DNA of 64,000 bases from Pseudovibrio brasiliensis (GTDB lineage: Bacteria; Pseudomonadota; Alphaproteobacteria; Rhizobiales; Stappiaceae). The stretch spans positions 933,501 to 997,500 of the forward strand of contig NZ_CP074126.1 in the NCBI RefSeq assembly GCF_018282095.1, read 5' to 3'. The position numbers were made by a program, and so were the translations under genes. A model generated the notes under the pieces. It ran no database searches. It was not told the origin of the DNA and saw only the letters and a list, made by a program, of their open reading frames with translations. Each line of letters begins with the position of its first letter. The first letter of the stretch is position 1. Shown here piece after piece: positions 55,312-64,000 of this stretch.

Positions 55312-56751
55312 GTGAAAAATTTTGATGAAGCTGGCCTCGCAGAACCTATCCTGCGCGCCGTAAAAGAAGAGGGCTACGAGGCTCCAACCCCAATCCAGCG
55401 CGAAGTTATCCCGCTGATGAAAGAGGGCGAGGACATCCTCGGCATCGCACAAACAGGCACCGGCAAAACCGCCGCCTTTGTGCTGCCACTGCTCACCCGT
55501 CTGGCAGAAGACCGCAAGAAAGCAGCGCCGCACACCTGCCGCGCGCTCATTCTGGCCCCAACCCGCGAGCTGGCCTCCCAGATCGCCGAAAGCGTGCGCA
55601 CCTACGGCCAGTTCATCGGTCCGTCTGTTGCCGTGATTTTCGGTGGTGTGAAGCCCGGCCCGCAGCTGCGCGCCCTGTCCAAGGGTCTGGACATTGTGAT
55701 CGCGACCCCAGGCCGTCTGGAAGACCACATGAGCACCGGCGGCATCAAGCTGGAAGCCACAACAACGGTTGTCCTGGACGAAGCCGACCAGATGCTGGAC
55801 CTTGGTTTTGCACCAGCCATCCGCCGTATTCTTGGCAAACTGCCAAAAGTGCGCCAGACAGTGCTGCTCTCCGCCACCATGCCAATCCAGATCCGTAATC
55901 TGGCCAAAGAATTCCTGAGTAACCCGCATGAGATTTCGGTCGCACCGGTGTCCCGTCCGATCGAGAAGATCGACCAGTCCGTGCGCTTCCTCAACTCCAG
56001 CTCAAAACGCGCCGCTCTGCTGGAAATCCTCTCTGAAGATGATATCGAGCGCGCCATCGTCTTCACCCGCACCAAGCGCGGGGCAGACCGTGTCAGCGGC
56101 CATCTGGAAAAAGCAGGCCTCAGCTCAGCAGCGATCCACGGCAACAAGAGCCAGCGCAACCGCGAAAAGTCGCTGGATGGCTTCAAGAATGGCCGCATCA
56201 AAATCCTCGTGGCAACGGATATCGCTGCCCGCGGTATTGATATTGATGGCGTCAGCCACGTGGTCAACTACGAGCTACCAAACGTGCCGGAAGCCTACGT
56301 GCACCGTATCGGCCGCACCGCCCGCGCAGGCAAAAGCGGCGTCGCCGTCTCCCTGTGTGATGCAACCGAACAGCCATACCTGCGCGATATCGAACGCCTG
56401 ATTGGCCGCAAAATCCCATCTGGCGACAGCGATTGGGACGGTGCATCCGGTGACGTGTCAACATTTGACCCAACCGCAGAGCCACAACGCCTCAAGCGCC
56501 ACAAACGCCCGCAAAACAATCGTCGTCGCAATGGCGGTGGCGGCGGCGCAAACCGCTCAGCCGGTGGCGCAGGTCGAGCTGCTCAGGGTAAAGCTGGCGA
56601 AAATGGTGCAAGACCAGCAGGCGCAAAGCCAAATGCAGGTCGTGGCCGCGGCAAGCCAAACGCAAACGCGCGTCCGGGCCAGAAAAACGGCCAGAACCGT
56701 AACCAGAACAACAGACCACGCCGCGCAAAACCAGCAGCTGCGCAGCGCTGA
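55312..56751 (+). CDS. rhlE: DEAD-box ATP-dependent RNA helicase, RhlE-like
   Basis: 479 residues from the GTG at 55312, seven bases after GGAAG; this gives the usual VKNFDEAGLAEPILRAV start. All motifs are visible: Q motif APTPIQREVIP, Walker A AQTGTGKT, PTRELA, TPGR, DEAD as VLDEADQMLDLGF, SAT, and in the second domain ATDIAARGIDID and HRIGRTARAG. The last 110 residues are low-complexity and rich in Arg, Asn, Gly and Ala, typical of RNA-binding tails. Likely role in ribosome assembly or mRNA turnover, including in the cold. Confidence 0.94.
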   Translation: MKNFDEAGLAEPILRAVKEEGYEAPTPIQREVIPLMKEGEDILGIAQTGTGKTAAFVLPLLTRLAEDRKKAAPHTCRALILAPTRELASQIAESVRTYGQFIGPSVAVIFGGVKPGPQLRALSKGLDIVIATPGRLEDHMSTGGIKLEATTTVVLDEADQMLDLGFAPAIRRILGKLPKVRQTVLLSATMPIQIRNLAKEFLSNPHEISVAPVSRPIEKIDQSVRFLNSSSKRAALLEILSEDDIERAIVFTRTKRGADRVSGHLEKAGLSSAAIHGNKSQRNREKSLDGFKNGRIKILVATDIAARGIDIDGVSHVVNYELPNVPEAYVHRIGRTARAGKSGVAVSLCDATEQPYLRDIERLIGRKIPSGDSDWDGASGDVSTFDPTAEPQRLKRHKRPQNNRRRNGGGGGANRSAGGAGRAAQGKAGENGARPAGAKPNAGRGRGKPNANARPGQKNGQNRNQNNRPRRAKPAAAQR

Positions 56752-56786
56752 GTTTAGATTAAGATATGCGAGTATGAAGATGACTG

Positions 56787-56810
56787 CCGGGGTCTTTCAG
56801 CCCCGGTTTT
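56787..56810. terminator. Intrinsic terminator after helicase gene
   Basis: CCGGGG (56787-56792) / CCCCGG (56801-56806) with an 8-nt loop and TTTT. It lies between the convergent helicase and cupin genes. Confidence 0.8.
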
Positions 56811-56814
56811 GCTG

Positions 56815-57222
56815 TCAGGCCTCGGTGGCCTCGACCTCTTCGTCTTCCGCACGGGTGCCAAAGTTGGCAGGCGAGACGACCTCAATCAGCTCAAAATCTT
56901 CGGAATGCTCAATCTCCCGGTGGCGAATACCTGCGGGCTGCACCACACAATCGCCTGGCCTTACCGTGCGAATGCCATGTCCCTCATACTCAAACCGCGC
57001 CCAGCCTTTCAGCACATAATAAAACTGAAAGGAGCAATCATGCACATGCCACTGGCCCGTCGCGCTGTGCCCCTCCCGCGCTTTAATCACATGCGCAACC
57101 ACAGCCCCGTTGGTCGCATCCGCCACACCAAGATCGCGATACTCAAAATAACTCCGCAACCCCCGCGCCTCAAACGCACCACTCTCCCCCTCACTATGAC
57201 TGAAGCTCTGTTCCTGTACCAT
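56815..57222 (-). CDS. Cupin-domain protein
   Basis: 135 residues with one cupin barrel. Motif 1 reads GQWHVHDCSFQFYYVLKG and motif 2 PGDCVVQPAGIRHREI; the metal histidines are present. The N-terminus (GLRSYFEYRDLGVADATNG) is typical of a small cupin group found next to unrelated genes. Activity unknown. No link to the other cupin at 34.5 kb beyond the fold. Confidence 0.85.
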   Translation of the reverse strand: MVQEQSFSHSEGESGAFEARGLRSYFEYRDLGVADATNGAVVAHVIKAREGHSATGQWHVHDCSFQFYYVLKGWARFEYEGHGIRTVRPGDCVVQPAGIRHREIEHSEDFELIEVVSPANFGTRAEDEEVEATEA

Positions 57223-57286
57223 AAAGTCCCTCCTTCTTTGTACCCAGTAGGGACCGCCAAACCAGCAGCGTCAAGCTGGCACTTGG

Positions 57287-58738
57287 CTAGAGATAAAGAA
57301 AACTGGCGGTGGTGAAGTAGACCAGCACGCCCAGTACATCATTGCTGGTGGTGATGAAAACGCCGGTCGCTGCAGCGGGATCAATGCCGATCTTGTCCAA
57401 CACCACGGGCACTGTCGCGCCCACCATGGCGGCCACCGTGGTGACGATAACAAGCGAGAGCGCCGCCGTCAGCGCCAGCCATACGGGATCGTGAATCTCA
57501 AACAAAATGGCCCCGATGCTGATCAGCACCGTGAGCACACTGCCCGCAATAAACCCGTTGGAGATTGCCCCGCAAAACTCCTTCCAAAGCCGGAACAAGG
57601 TGCTGCCCGTCCAGATAGAGCCCGTCGCAATGCCCTGAACCGCAACCGCAGAGGCCTGCAGGCCAGAGTTGCCCGCCATGGACATGATCACCGGAATAAA
57701 CGCCGCCAGAATGGCTGCTTTCTCCAGTTCATCCTCAAATGACCCAACCACCAGCGCAGCCACAGCAGAGCCGATCAGCCCCGTCATCAGCCAGGGCAAC
57801 CGGCCCTTGATGATCCGGCGTACGGAATCCGTTGGGCGCGCTTCCGGCGAAACACCACCCATCAGCATCAGGTCTTCCGAAAGCTCCTCGCGCACAATCT
57901 GGTTCATCTGTTCGGTAGTGATGCGGCCAATCAGCTTGCCGTCACTGTCGATCACCGGCATAGAGGAAATCTGCCGCTTGGCTGCCTTGCGCAGCACGTC
58001 CTCCTGATCCATCTCCGCAGAAACCGCCAGTACATTGGCATCCATCACATCACCAATGCGGGTCTTTGGTTCCAGCGTCAAAAGGCGCGTCACATCCAGC
58101 CGTCCCACCAGCCGGTGCTTGGCATCCACCACAAACACGGTGCGAAACCGGCCCACCAGATCATACTGGCTCTTGATCGCGGCAATGGCTTTCCCGGCAG
58201 TATAATCCTCATGAAACGCCACAAACTTGCGGCTCATCAAGCGTCCAGCTGTGTCCTCTCCATGCCGTATCCGCTCCTCAATCTCCGCCCGTGCATCCAG
58301 CTGCGGCACCACGATATCCAACAGGCTCTGCGGAAACTCGTCCAAGGTATCCGCCAGATCGTTCTCCTTCATGGTGTTGAGGATCTCCACCAACCGCGCC
58401 GTGGTCCCATCCTTGAGCAGCTCCGCGCGAAAGTCCGGATAAAGCTCAGCCAAAATCTTGGTGGAGGGGCGAATGGGCAGCAGCGCAAACAGCTTGCGCG
58501 CTTCAGGCAAGGGCAGGGCGGTCAGCAATTGCAGAAGGTCTGTTGGAGACCACTTCTTCAACCGCTTCACCAATGGGCTGGTGTCGTCCACGCGCAGTTG
58601 ATGGCGCACCCGCTTCAGCACCTGTTTGTTGTGCTCATGCGCTGCTGTATCTGCCTTACTGCTCCACTGGAGTGGCTTCTTGTTCTTGGCCATCCTCCGC
58701 ACCTTCGTCTGGGTACGTTTTCTGCTTGCCCAGACCAT
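57287..58738 (-). CDS. mgtE: MgtE-type magnesium transporter
   Basis: 483 residues, or 468 if the ATG at 58693 is used. The order is the family's: helical N domain (about 60-165; HGEDTAGRLMSRKFV at its end), two CBS domains (about 170-295, with VVDAKHRLVGRLD and VIDSDGKLIGRIT) and five C-terminal membrane helices (GRLPWLMTGLIGSAVAAL, MAGNSGLQASAVAVQGIATG, VGATVPVVLDKIGIDPAAA). N and CBS domains close the channel when cytosolic Mg2+ is high. Single gene. Confidence 0.95.
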   Translation of the reverse strand: MVWASRKRTQTKVRRMAKNKKPLQWSSKADTAAHEHNKQVLKRVRHQLRVDDTSPLVKRLKKWSPTDLLQLLTALPLPEARKLFALLPIRPSTKILAELYPDFRAELLKDGTTARLVEILNTMKENDLADTLDEFPQSLLDIVVPQLDARAEIEERIRHGEDTAGRLMSRKFVAFHEDYTAGKAIAAIKSQYDLVGRFRTVFVVDAKHRLVGRLDVTRLLTLEPKTRIGDVMDANVLAVSAEMDQEDVLRKAAKRQISSMPVIDSDGKLIGRITTEQMNQIVREELSEDLMLMGGVSPEARPTDSVRRIIKGRLPWLMTGLIGSAVAALVVGSFEDELEKAAILAAFIPVIMSMAGNSGLQASAVAVQGIATGSIWTGSTLFRLWKEFCGAISNGFIAGSVLTVLISIGAILFEIHDPVWLALTAALSLVIVTTVAAMVGATVPVVLDKIGIDPAAATGVFITTSNDVLGVLVYFTTASFLYL

Positions 58739-58955
58739 GCCTTAGCGAAGTAAATCTCTCCCTAAGATCAAGCAAAACCAATCGGCTGAGAGCATCTCTA
58801 AAGTTTTCAAAGAATACCGCAGCCTGCAAAGAGGAAGCCTTTATAAAATCTAAGCTATGAGAAACATTGGACTGGCAGATCAACTTGCCCCTGCCAGCAG
58901 AAAAATGACGCTGGATAGCGTCTACATATTGGAAAATCTCCGAGAAAGATGTGCC

Positions 58956-60071
58956 ATGCTCAACCGGATCTCTCCAAAACTGTGCGTTCAGATTTTAGCT
59001 GCATCGTTTCTTTCACTTTTGGCAACCGGTTTTCTGATTAAGTCTTCATACGCGCAGGACAGCTACGCTCAGGCAGAACCCCACGAAGAGCTCAGCGGCG
59101 CCGGCTCCATGTATCCGGACGTCCTGTTCAACGAGACCCTGCGGCTCTTCAAAACCTCCAATCCGGATATCGAAGTCAGATACGATCCCATCGGCAGTGG
59201 TGCCGGTGTGCTGGCCCTGCAATCCGGCAAGGTAGACTTCGCCGTCTCCAGTGCACCGCTGGAAGCCATTCTGGAACAGGATCTGGATGTAGACGCAGCA
59301 GATGAACCCGTCGCCATTGAAGACAAGCTGCTGGAAATCCCAATCACAGCAGGCATGCTTGGCATTCTCTATAATATCGAGGGGGTAGGGCACCTCAAAC
59401 TCACCCGCAACGCCCTGTCTGGCATTTTTGACGGCTCCATCCAGTTCTGGAACCACCGCGAAATCCGCATGGTGAACCCGGATCTGCGCCTGCCGAAACT
59501 GAAGATCACCATCATTGGCCGCAGTGATGCCAGCGGTGCAAATCTGGCGCTCTCCAGACACCTCTACTCCGCAGAAAATGCATGGGCCGGTAAAACAGCC
59601 AGCATCTGGCCACTGGAAACCTTCCCGAAAGACACAATCCTCGTCCCCAGCTCCTCTGAAGTGGTGACCAAACTCACGGAGATCAACGGCTCAATCGGCT
59701 ACGCGCCTTCCGCTTTCGGCAGCACACTCGGCATTCCCATGGCGCTGGTTGAAAACCAAAAGGGCAACTATATCGCGCCTTCTCTGAACGCAGGTGAAGC
59801 TGCTATCGAAGAAATCAGCCGCAGTGGAGAGCCATTATCCATCGATGAGATTCACAATCCTGAATCTCCAAGTGCCTATCCAATTATCTCGTTCTTCTGG
59901 CTGGTAACGGAGGAAGTCTACCCCGACGCTAAAACTGGCACCGCCGTGCGTGAGTTCGCCGAGTTCGTCTTAAGCGGACAGGCAAGAGGCGCCGCCATCT
60001 CCTCCGGCTATATCCCCCTCCCATCTAACATGCGTGCTGCCGCCAAAAAACTAGCGGCAACCATCCACTGA
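58956..60071 (+). CDS. PstS-like phosphate-binding periplasmic protein
   Basis: 371 residues from the ATG at 58956, which puts a signal peptide at the very N-terminus (ISPKLCVQILAASFLSLLAT, cleavage near SYAQ). The open frame extends 33 codons upstream. The mature part has the PstS layout: ELSGAGSMYPDVLFNETL, DPIGSGAGVLALQSGKVDFAVSS split over two blocks, GRSDASGANLALSRHL and INGSIGYAPSAF. These form the phosphate site. No pstCAB genes follow, so it either feeds a distant transporter or has another role. Confidence 0.82.
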   Translation: MLNRISPKLCVQILAASFLSLLATGFLIKSSYAQDSYAQAEPHEELSGAGSMYPDVLFNETLRLFKTSNPDIEVRYDPIGSGAGVLALQSGKVDFAVSSAPLEAILEQDLDVDAADEPVAIEDKLLEIPITAGMLGILYNIEGVGHLKLTRNALSGIFDGSIQFWNHREIRMVNPDLRLPKLKITIIGRSDASGANLALSRHLYSAENAWAGKTASIWPLETFPKDTILVPSSSEVVTKLTEINGSIGYAPSAFGSTLGIPMALVENQKGNYIAPSLNAGEAAIEEISRSGEPLSIDEIHNPESPSAYPIISFFWLVTEEVYPDAKTGTAVREFAEFVLSGQARGAAISSGYIPLPSNMRAAAKKLAATIH

Positions 60072-60110
60072 TGAGCAGGAGCTTATCGCTCATGTAAGAC
60101 TACAAACGAA

Positions 60111-60140
60111 AAAAGCGGCAGAGAATACTCCGCCGCTTTT
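60111..60140. terminator. Bidirectional terminator between PstS-like and BCCT genes
   Basis: AAAAGCGGC (60111-60119) / GCCGCTTTT (60132-60140), 9-bp perfect stem, with GAG/CTC pairing inside and A/T runs on both sides. Confidence 0.9.
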
Positions 60141-60163
60141 TGAATGTTCTCAGTAACTCTGTC

Positions 60164-61774
60164 TTACTTCGGTTCGCTGCGCAGACCTTTGACGATCGCG
60201 AAACACGCACCCAGCAGGACAATTGCAAACGGGAAGCCTGTGGAAACGGTCATCGCCTGCAGGCTGGAAAGACCGCCGCCCAGCAGCAAAGCAATCGCCA
60301 CAAGACCGACCAGAGACGCCCAAAAGATGCGCTGTTGAACCGGTGCATTCACCTTGCCACCTGCTGTGATGGTGTCGATCACCAGAGAACCGGAGTCGGA
60401 GCTGGTGACGAAGAAGGTGATGATCAGAACAACGCCCAGAACAGAGGTAATCTCCGCCAGCGGCAGGTTGCTCAGCAGCTCAAACAGCTGAATTTCTGTC
60501 GCCGCACCAGCAATCTTACCAAGTGTGGTAGTTGCTTCCAGCTCAATCGCGGTGCCACCGAAGGCAGTCATCCAGAGGGTAGTCACAACGCTTGGAATCA
60601 CTAACACGCAGATCATGAACTCGCGTACAGAGCGGCCACGGCTGATACGCGCAATGAACATGCCCACGAACGGTGCCCAGGAGAACCACCAAGCCCAGTA
60701 GAAGGTTGTCCAGCCCTGACGGAAGTTGTCATCCACGCGGCCAACCGGGTTGGAAAGCGCAGGCAGGTATTCCAGATAAGCTTCCAGATTCCAGAACAGT
60801 TTCTGCAGAATATCCAGTGTTGGACCAGCCAGCAGAACGAAACCCAGCAGCAATGCAGCAGTGACCACGTTGAAGGTGGAAAGGTGCTTGATGCCCTTAT
60901 CCAGCCCCAGAACAACGGAACACAGCGCAATAGCAGAGATCGCGATGATCAGCATGACTTTGGTTGTTGTGGTGATTTCCAAACCAAACAGGTGATGCAA
61001 ACCAGCATTTGCCTGCTCTGCACCAATACCCAGAGAGGTTGCCAGACCAAACAAAGTCGCAAACACAGCCAGAATGTCGATCACGTGACCCGGCCAACCC
61101 CAAACGCGCTCACCCAGAATTGGGTAAAAGATAGAACGAACGGTCAGCGGCAAGCCTTTGTTATAAGCAAACAGAGCCAGACCAAGTGCGATCACAGCGT
61201 AAGTTGCCCATGGATGTAGAGCCCAGTGGAAGATAGTGGAGGCCATTGCAAGGCGTTCTGCTTCCGCACCGCTCAGCGCTTCACCGCCCAAAGGCGCCCA
61301 GCTACTGCCAGAGGTGATGGAAGAAAAATGGCCAAGAGGCTCAGCCACACCATAAAAGACAAGGCCGATGCCCATGCCTGCAGCAAACAGCATGGAGAAC
61401 CACTCGCCATAGCTGTAATCTGGTTTTGCATCTCTGCCGCCGATGCGAACCTTTCCCAGTGGAGATACAATCAGGAAAAGGCAAAGCAACACGAAAATAT
61501 TGCCGGCAATTAGGAAAAACCAGTCAAAACTAGAAGTGAGCCAAACACGTAGATCGCCAAAGACCGGACCAATAGCGTCTTTATAGAGCAGGGTAATTGC
61601 AACAAAAATTGCAATCGCAATACTAGAAATAGTGAAAACTACGTTGTGAACGTCGAACGGAACACCAGCGATTCGAGGCGTAATATTGTCCTGTCCAACT
61701 TCATAGTCAGTATCAATAAGGTTAGACGGCCCTTCCGGGGCCGGGATGAGATCTGCGCAGGTTTGATCAGTCAT
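60164..61774 (-). CDS. BCCT-family transporter (betaine/choline/carnitine type)
   Basis: 536 residues with 12 membrane segments. The substrate-site tryptophans lie in TTFYWAWWFSWAPFVGMFIARISRGR (shown in parts: FYWAWWFSWAPFVG and FIARISRGR), the BCCT signature. GMGIGLVFYGVAEPLGHF is the sodium-site helix 1 region, pointing to Na+ coupling. The N-terminal tail is long and acidic. Such carriers bring in osmoprotectants or, in marine bacteria, DMSP or betaine as carbon source. The C-terminal tail is too short for the osmosensing seen in BetP. Confidence 0.93.
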   Translation of the reverse strand: MTDQTCADLIPAPEGPSNLIDTDYEVGQDNITPRIAGVPFDVHNVVFTISSIAIAIFVAITLLYKDAIGPVFGDLRVWLTSSFDWFFLIAGNIFVLLCLFLIVSPLGKVRIGGRDAKPDYSYGEWFSMLFAAGMGIGLVFYGVAEPLGHFSSITSGSSWAPLGGEALSGAEAERLAMASTIFHWALHPWATYAVIALGLALFAYNKGLPLTVRSIFYPILGERVWGWPGHVIDILAVFATLFGLATSLGIGAEQANAGLHHLFGLEITTTTKVMLIIAISAIALCSVVLGLDKGIKHLSTFNVVTAALLLGFVLLAGPTLDILQKLFWNLEAYLEYLPALSNPVGRVDDNFRQGWTTFYWAWWFSWAPFVGMFIARISRGRSVREFMICVLVIPSVVTTLWMTAFGGTAIELEATTTLGKIAGAATEIQLFELLSNLPLAEITSVLGVVLIITFFVTSSDSGSLVIDTITAGGKVNAPVQQRIFWASLVGLVAIALLLGGGLSSLQAMTVSTGFPFAIVLLGACFAIVKGLRSEPK

Positions 61775-62292
61775 ACTGGTCCTGTTTTATTGGCAGACAT
61801 CCACACGTGCAGCACCGAATGCGCGCGTTGCATGGACTGAGTAGCTCAACCAAGAGCCAAAATCCGCTTGTTTGCCATCTGCCGCGAAAACTCAAGGGCG
61901 AGTCCATGATCACTGCCAGAAACAAAAGGCCCAATGGAGGGGCGAAACTGGCAACGCGGTTGCTCCCATGGCGGAAGCACAGATGGATAGTGGCGCCAAA
62001 CAGCGAAAGTGATCAGGCCAAGTCAGAGGGGCCGACGCTGATGGTGAAGTGATAGACACCACTTGATGTGCGCGAAACCTACAAATTTAGATGCATTGCA
62101 CACAAGCGTAAAACTACGTATGGCTGGGGATAGCTTTTTCAACCTTGCCTGATCGTACAAAAACAACGCCAGATATCAAAGGTTCCTGTCCCACATCTCT
62201 AAGGTTGCAATCTCATTATTCTGAAACCGCATTCCTGATGTGGTCTGATGTAAAAAGGGAATCTGGCCTTCTGTTACAAAGAGCAGAAAAAG
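61775..62292. other. Intergenic stretch upstream of the BCCT gene
   Basis: About 520 bp without a supported gene or RNA. It presumably holds the BCCT promoter on the minus strand; no operator was recognised. Confidence 0.4.
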
Positions 62293-62319
62293 AAAACCCA
62301 GCTGCAGGAGCTGGGTTTT
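62293..62319 (-). terminator. Intrinsic terminator after the aldo/keto reductase gene
   Basis: AAAACCCAGC (62293-62302) / GCTGGGTTTT (62310-62319), 10-bp perfect stem, 7-nt loop. On the minus strand it follows the stop of the reductase gene at 62326. Confidence 0.88.
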
Positions 62320-62325
62320 GCTGTT

Positions 62326-63303
62326 TTATGCCAGAGACCACTTTGCCACGATGTCCTCTGCGCCCTTCAGCAGGGCTGCATCATAGGTGCGCTCAGTAAC
62401 GGCAATGTTCTCTTTCACCTGCCATTCCTGATAGGCACCGGTGATGATTGGCCCAACTGCATCCTGTGCCATCAGCCAACCCATGGCCAAATGCGCCAGC
62501 GGCATGCCTGCGGTATCTGCATACGCTTTCAGCTCATCTGCACAGCCCAGATACTGTTCCAGAAGCGGTGAGTTGAGTTTCGGATTGTTCGCCCGGTCGT
62601 CTTTCTCATCAAAGTTTCCGCTTGGCTTGAATGTTCCCGTCAACAGCCCCTGCATCAGCGGGCTATAAGGCAGATACTTAAGATCATGCTTTTCACAAAG
62701 GGGAATGATCTCATCGCGGCTGCGGTAGCTCAACGGAATGTTATGGTAGTGCGTGGCGTTCGGCTCCAGCAGATTGTAAAGCCCTTGATAGGTCGCCAGC
62801 TCACAATGCTGCATCAGCTCCTGTGTCATCTCCAGCGAGAAGTTAGAGACGCCCAGATGACGAACCTTCCCACTTTCCACCACTGCACGCAGCCCTTCAG
62901 CTGTTTCTTCCAGTGGTGTGTTCGGATCAGGCCAATGGCACTGCAAAAGGTCAATGTAATCTGTCTGCAAACGAACCAGAGACTGATCCACCTCTTCAAT
63001 AATAGAGGCTTTGGTCAGGTTGTTTTTGACGGCTTTTTCCGGGTTGTTCCAAACCAGCCCGCATTTGCTGGCAATGTAAACCTGCTCACGTGCGGTCGTC
63101 TCAAGCGCCTTTCCCAAAAGCGTCTCGGCATGGCCAAGACCATAAACCGGAGCAACATCAAAGAAGTTGATGCCCAGCTCCACAGCAGTCTGCATGGTTC
63201 GGATGGAGGTTTGATCCTCAGTATCGTTCCAGGTGCCGCCCACAGCCCAGCAACCAAATCCCAGAACAGAGGTATTCATTTCTTTCAAAGCTTTGAAAAT
63301 CAT
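62326..63303 (-). CDS. Aldo/keto reductase
   Basis: 325 residues from the ATG at 63303 behind GGAAAT. The family barrel is visible: NFFDVAPVYGLGHAETLLG has the catalytic aspartate and tyrosine, VYIASKCGLVW the lysine, and DYIDLLQCHWPDPN the histidine. RHLGVSNFS and YSPLMQGLLTG are later blocks. It reduces a carbonyl with NADPH; substrate unknown. Single gene, with a terminator directly downstream. Confidence 0.92.
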   Translation of the reverse strand: MIFKALKEMNTSVLGFGCWAVGGTWNDTEDQTSIRTMQTAVELGINFFDVAPVYGLGHAETLLGKALETTAREQVYIASKCGLVWNNPEKAVKNNLTKASIIEEVDQSLVRLQTDYIDLLQCHWPDPNTPLEETAEGLRAVVESGKVRHLGVSNFSLEMTQELMQHCELATYQGLYNLLEPNATHYHNIPLSYRSRDEIIPLCEKHDLKYLPYSPLMQGLLTGTFKPSGNFDEKDDRANNPKLNSPLLEQYLGCADELKAYADTAGMPLAHLAMGWLMAQDAVGPIITGAYQEWQVKENIAVTERTYDAALLKGAEDIVAKWSLA

Positions 63304-64000
63304 TCTTATTTCCGTGATTAAAATCTCCCGAAGTGAAGGGAGCACACAAACTCATAGATGACAATGCGCCATAACCGCCTTTCCAGACCTGACTCTGAAG
63401 GCGGAAGCTCTCTGAATCTGCAAAGACTGAGGCGGAGAGGGGGATAGATCTGCAAGGGGCGGGGATAAGATAGTATAGAAGGGGAATGAGTTCGCGATGG
63501 GTGGTGAGAAAAGGCTCTTCTTTATAAGGCACGAACAGAGGCTCTTAATTTGTGCCAAACCACTCTGCATCTGCTTCTAAGCAACATAGCAACGCAGAAA
63601 AACGCGGTTTAACGCAAAACCGCGCAAACCAACGCAAACGACAGACCCGATATAAAAGAAGTGGTCTTAGAGACAGGCTAAGCTATGGAAAGCGGCGTAG
63701 CGCTGTGCCTTGTTGCCTTAAACCTCAAGAAACATAAGAGCCCCATCCGCATGACCGGAGCCACTCTGTAAAGGCACAGACCTCGCCAAAGTACCCTTCG
63801 CTCCATAATCTACCAGCTCAACCATCAACCCACTCATATTCTCAAGCAAGTTCCCAAGCTGCTGTTCCTTCAATGAGGATCAGACCAACAAAGGCTCCTC
63901 CGGCGGAGTTGGAGGTCGACATCATGTCTGTCTGGTTATCTTTTGAACGGAGGCAATTGCGAAGGGGGATTTAGCGCAATGAGCTACCAGAGCGTGACGA
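63304..64000. other. Right-hand end of window with no firm gene
   Basis: About 700 bp. A 61-codon plus-strand frame at 63552-63737 is basic and unlike a real protein. A short minus-strand frame at 63718-63873 is listed separately. No RNA gene was recognised. Confidence 0.4.
63718..63873 (-). CDS. Possible short gene or 3' remnant
   Basis: About 51 codons, from a TTG to TAA, with protein-like composition (EQQLGNLLENMSGLMVELVD, then LARSVPLQSGSGHADGALMF). A neighbouring frame further upstream is also open but ends in TGA near 63842, so this could be the end of a frameshifted or degraded gene. Family not recognised. Confidence 0.2.
   Translation of the reverse strand: MKEQQLGNLLENMSGLMVELVDYGAKGTLARSVPLQSGSGHADGALMFLEV

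Noticed and set aside
63552..63737. 61-codon basic frame
   Set aside because: No ribosome site, composition dominated by Arg, Lys and Ser, no resemblance to a protein family.
1..64000. CRISPR arrays, rRNA or tRNA genes, prophage
   Set aside because: No regularly spaced repeats, no rRNA or cloverleaf signature and no phage structural genes were seen.

Overview
The window looks like chromosomal DNA of a marine, metabolically versatile alphaproteobacterium, most like Pseudovibrio or a related Stappiaceae/Rhodobacterales lineage. This rests on gene content (Caulobacter-type sugar-acid dehydratase, PutA without a DNA-binding domain plus a divergent Lrp regulator, TRAP transporters, BCCT carrier, Zur/ZnuCB, a fermentative AdhE) and on moderate GC. 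It is inference, not a database match. No rRNA, tRNA or CRISPR array was seen.

Layout. 1-2.5 kb: end of a GH42 beta-galactosidase overlapping a xylonate-type dehydratase. 2.5-7.3 kb: putA and divergent putR, then an acetyltransferase. 7.3-13.6 kb (minus strand): an arginine deiminase operon (YfcC-type carrier, arcA, arcB, arcC, NhaC-type antiporter). 13.9-17.3 kb: a CofD/YvcK-like protein divergent from a long-chain acyl-CoA synthetase. 17.4-29.2 kb: a glucuronide regulon. Minus strand: dctQ-dctM-GH31-uxuB-uxaC. Plus strand: uidA-uxuR-uxuA. The two arms flank a 650-bp control region with a UxuR-like operator. Imported glucuronides would be cut by UidA and taken via fructuronate and mannonate to 2-keto-3-deoxygluconate. 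29.3-31.4 kb: znuC-znuB-zur behind a Zur-box-like palindrome. 31.4-35.6 kb: an unrecognised protein, a LuxR-type regulator with a degenerate receiver, a TetR regulator, an SCP2 protein that shares a sequence motif with the LuxR/TetR promoter region, a cupin and a pseudouridine synthase. 36.1-38.8 kb: adhE. 38.9-50.5 kb: small metabolic, transport and regulatory genes, ending in a VOC gene interrupted by an in-frame TGA. 50.5-55 kb: an accessory island with three unrecognised proteins, REP-like palindromes and an IS110-family element. 55.3-63.3 kb: DEAD-box helicase, cupin, MgtE, PstS-like protein, BCCT carrier and aldo/keto reductase.

The most notable observation is the IS110 element (about 53812-54963). 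It sits inside a REP-like palindrome. Its 200-nt non-coding left end reads as a bridge RNA whose four guide segments match, by eye, the left and right target flanks and the right and left element ends. The joined ends of the excised circle would form a promoter pointing at that RNA. The transposase stop codon lies across the right insertion junction.
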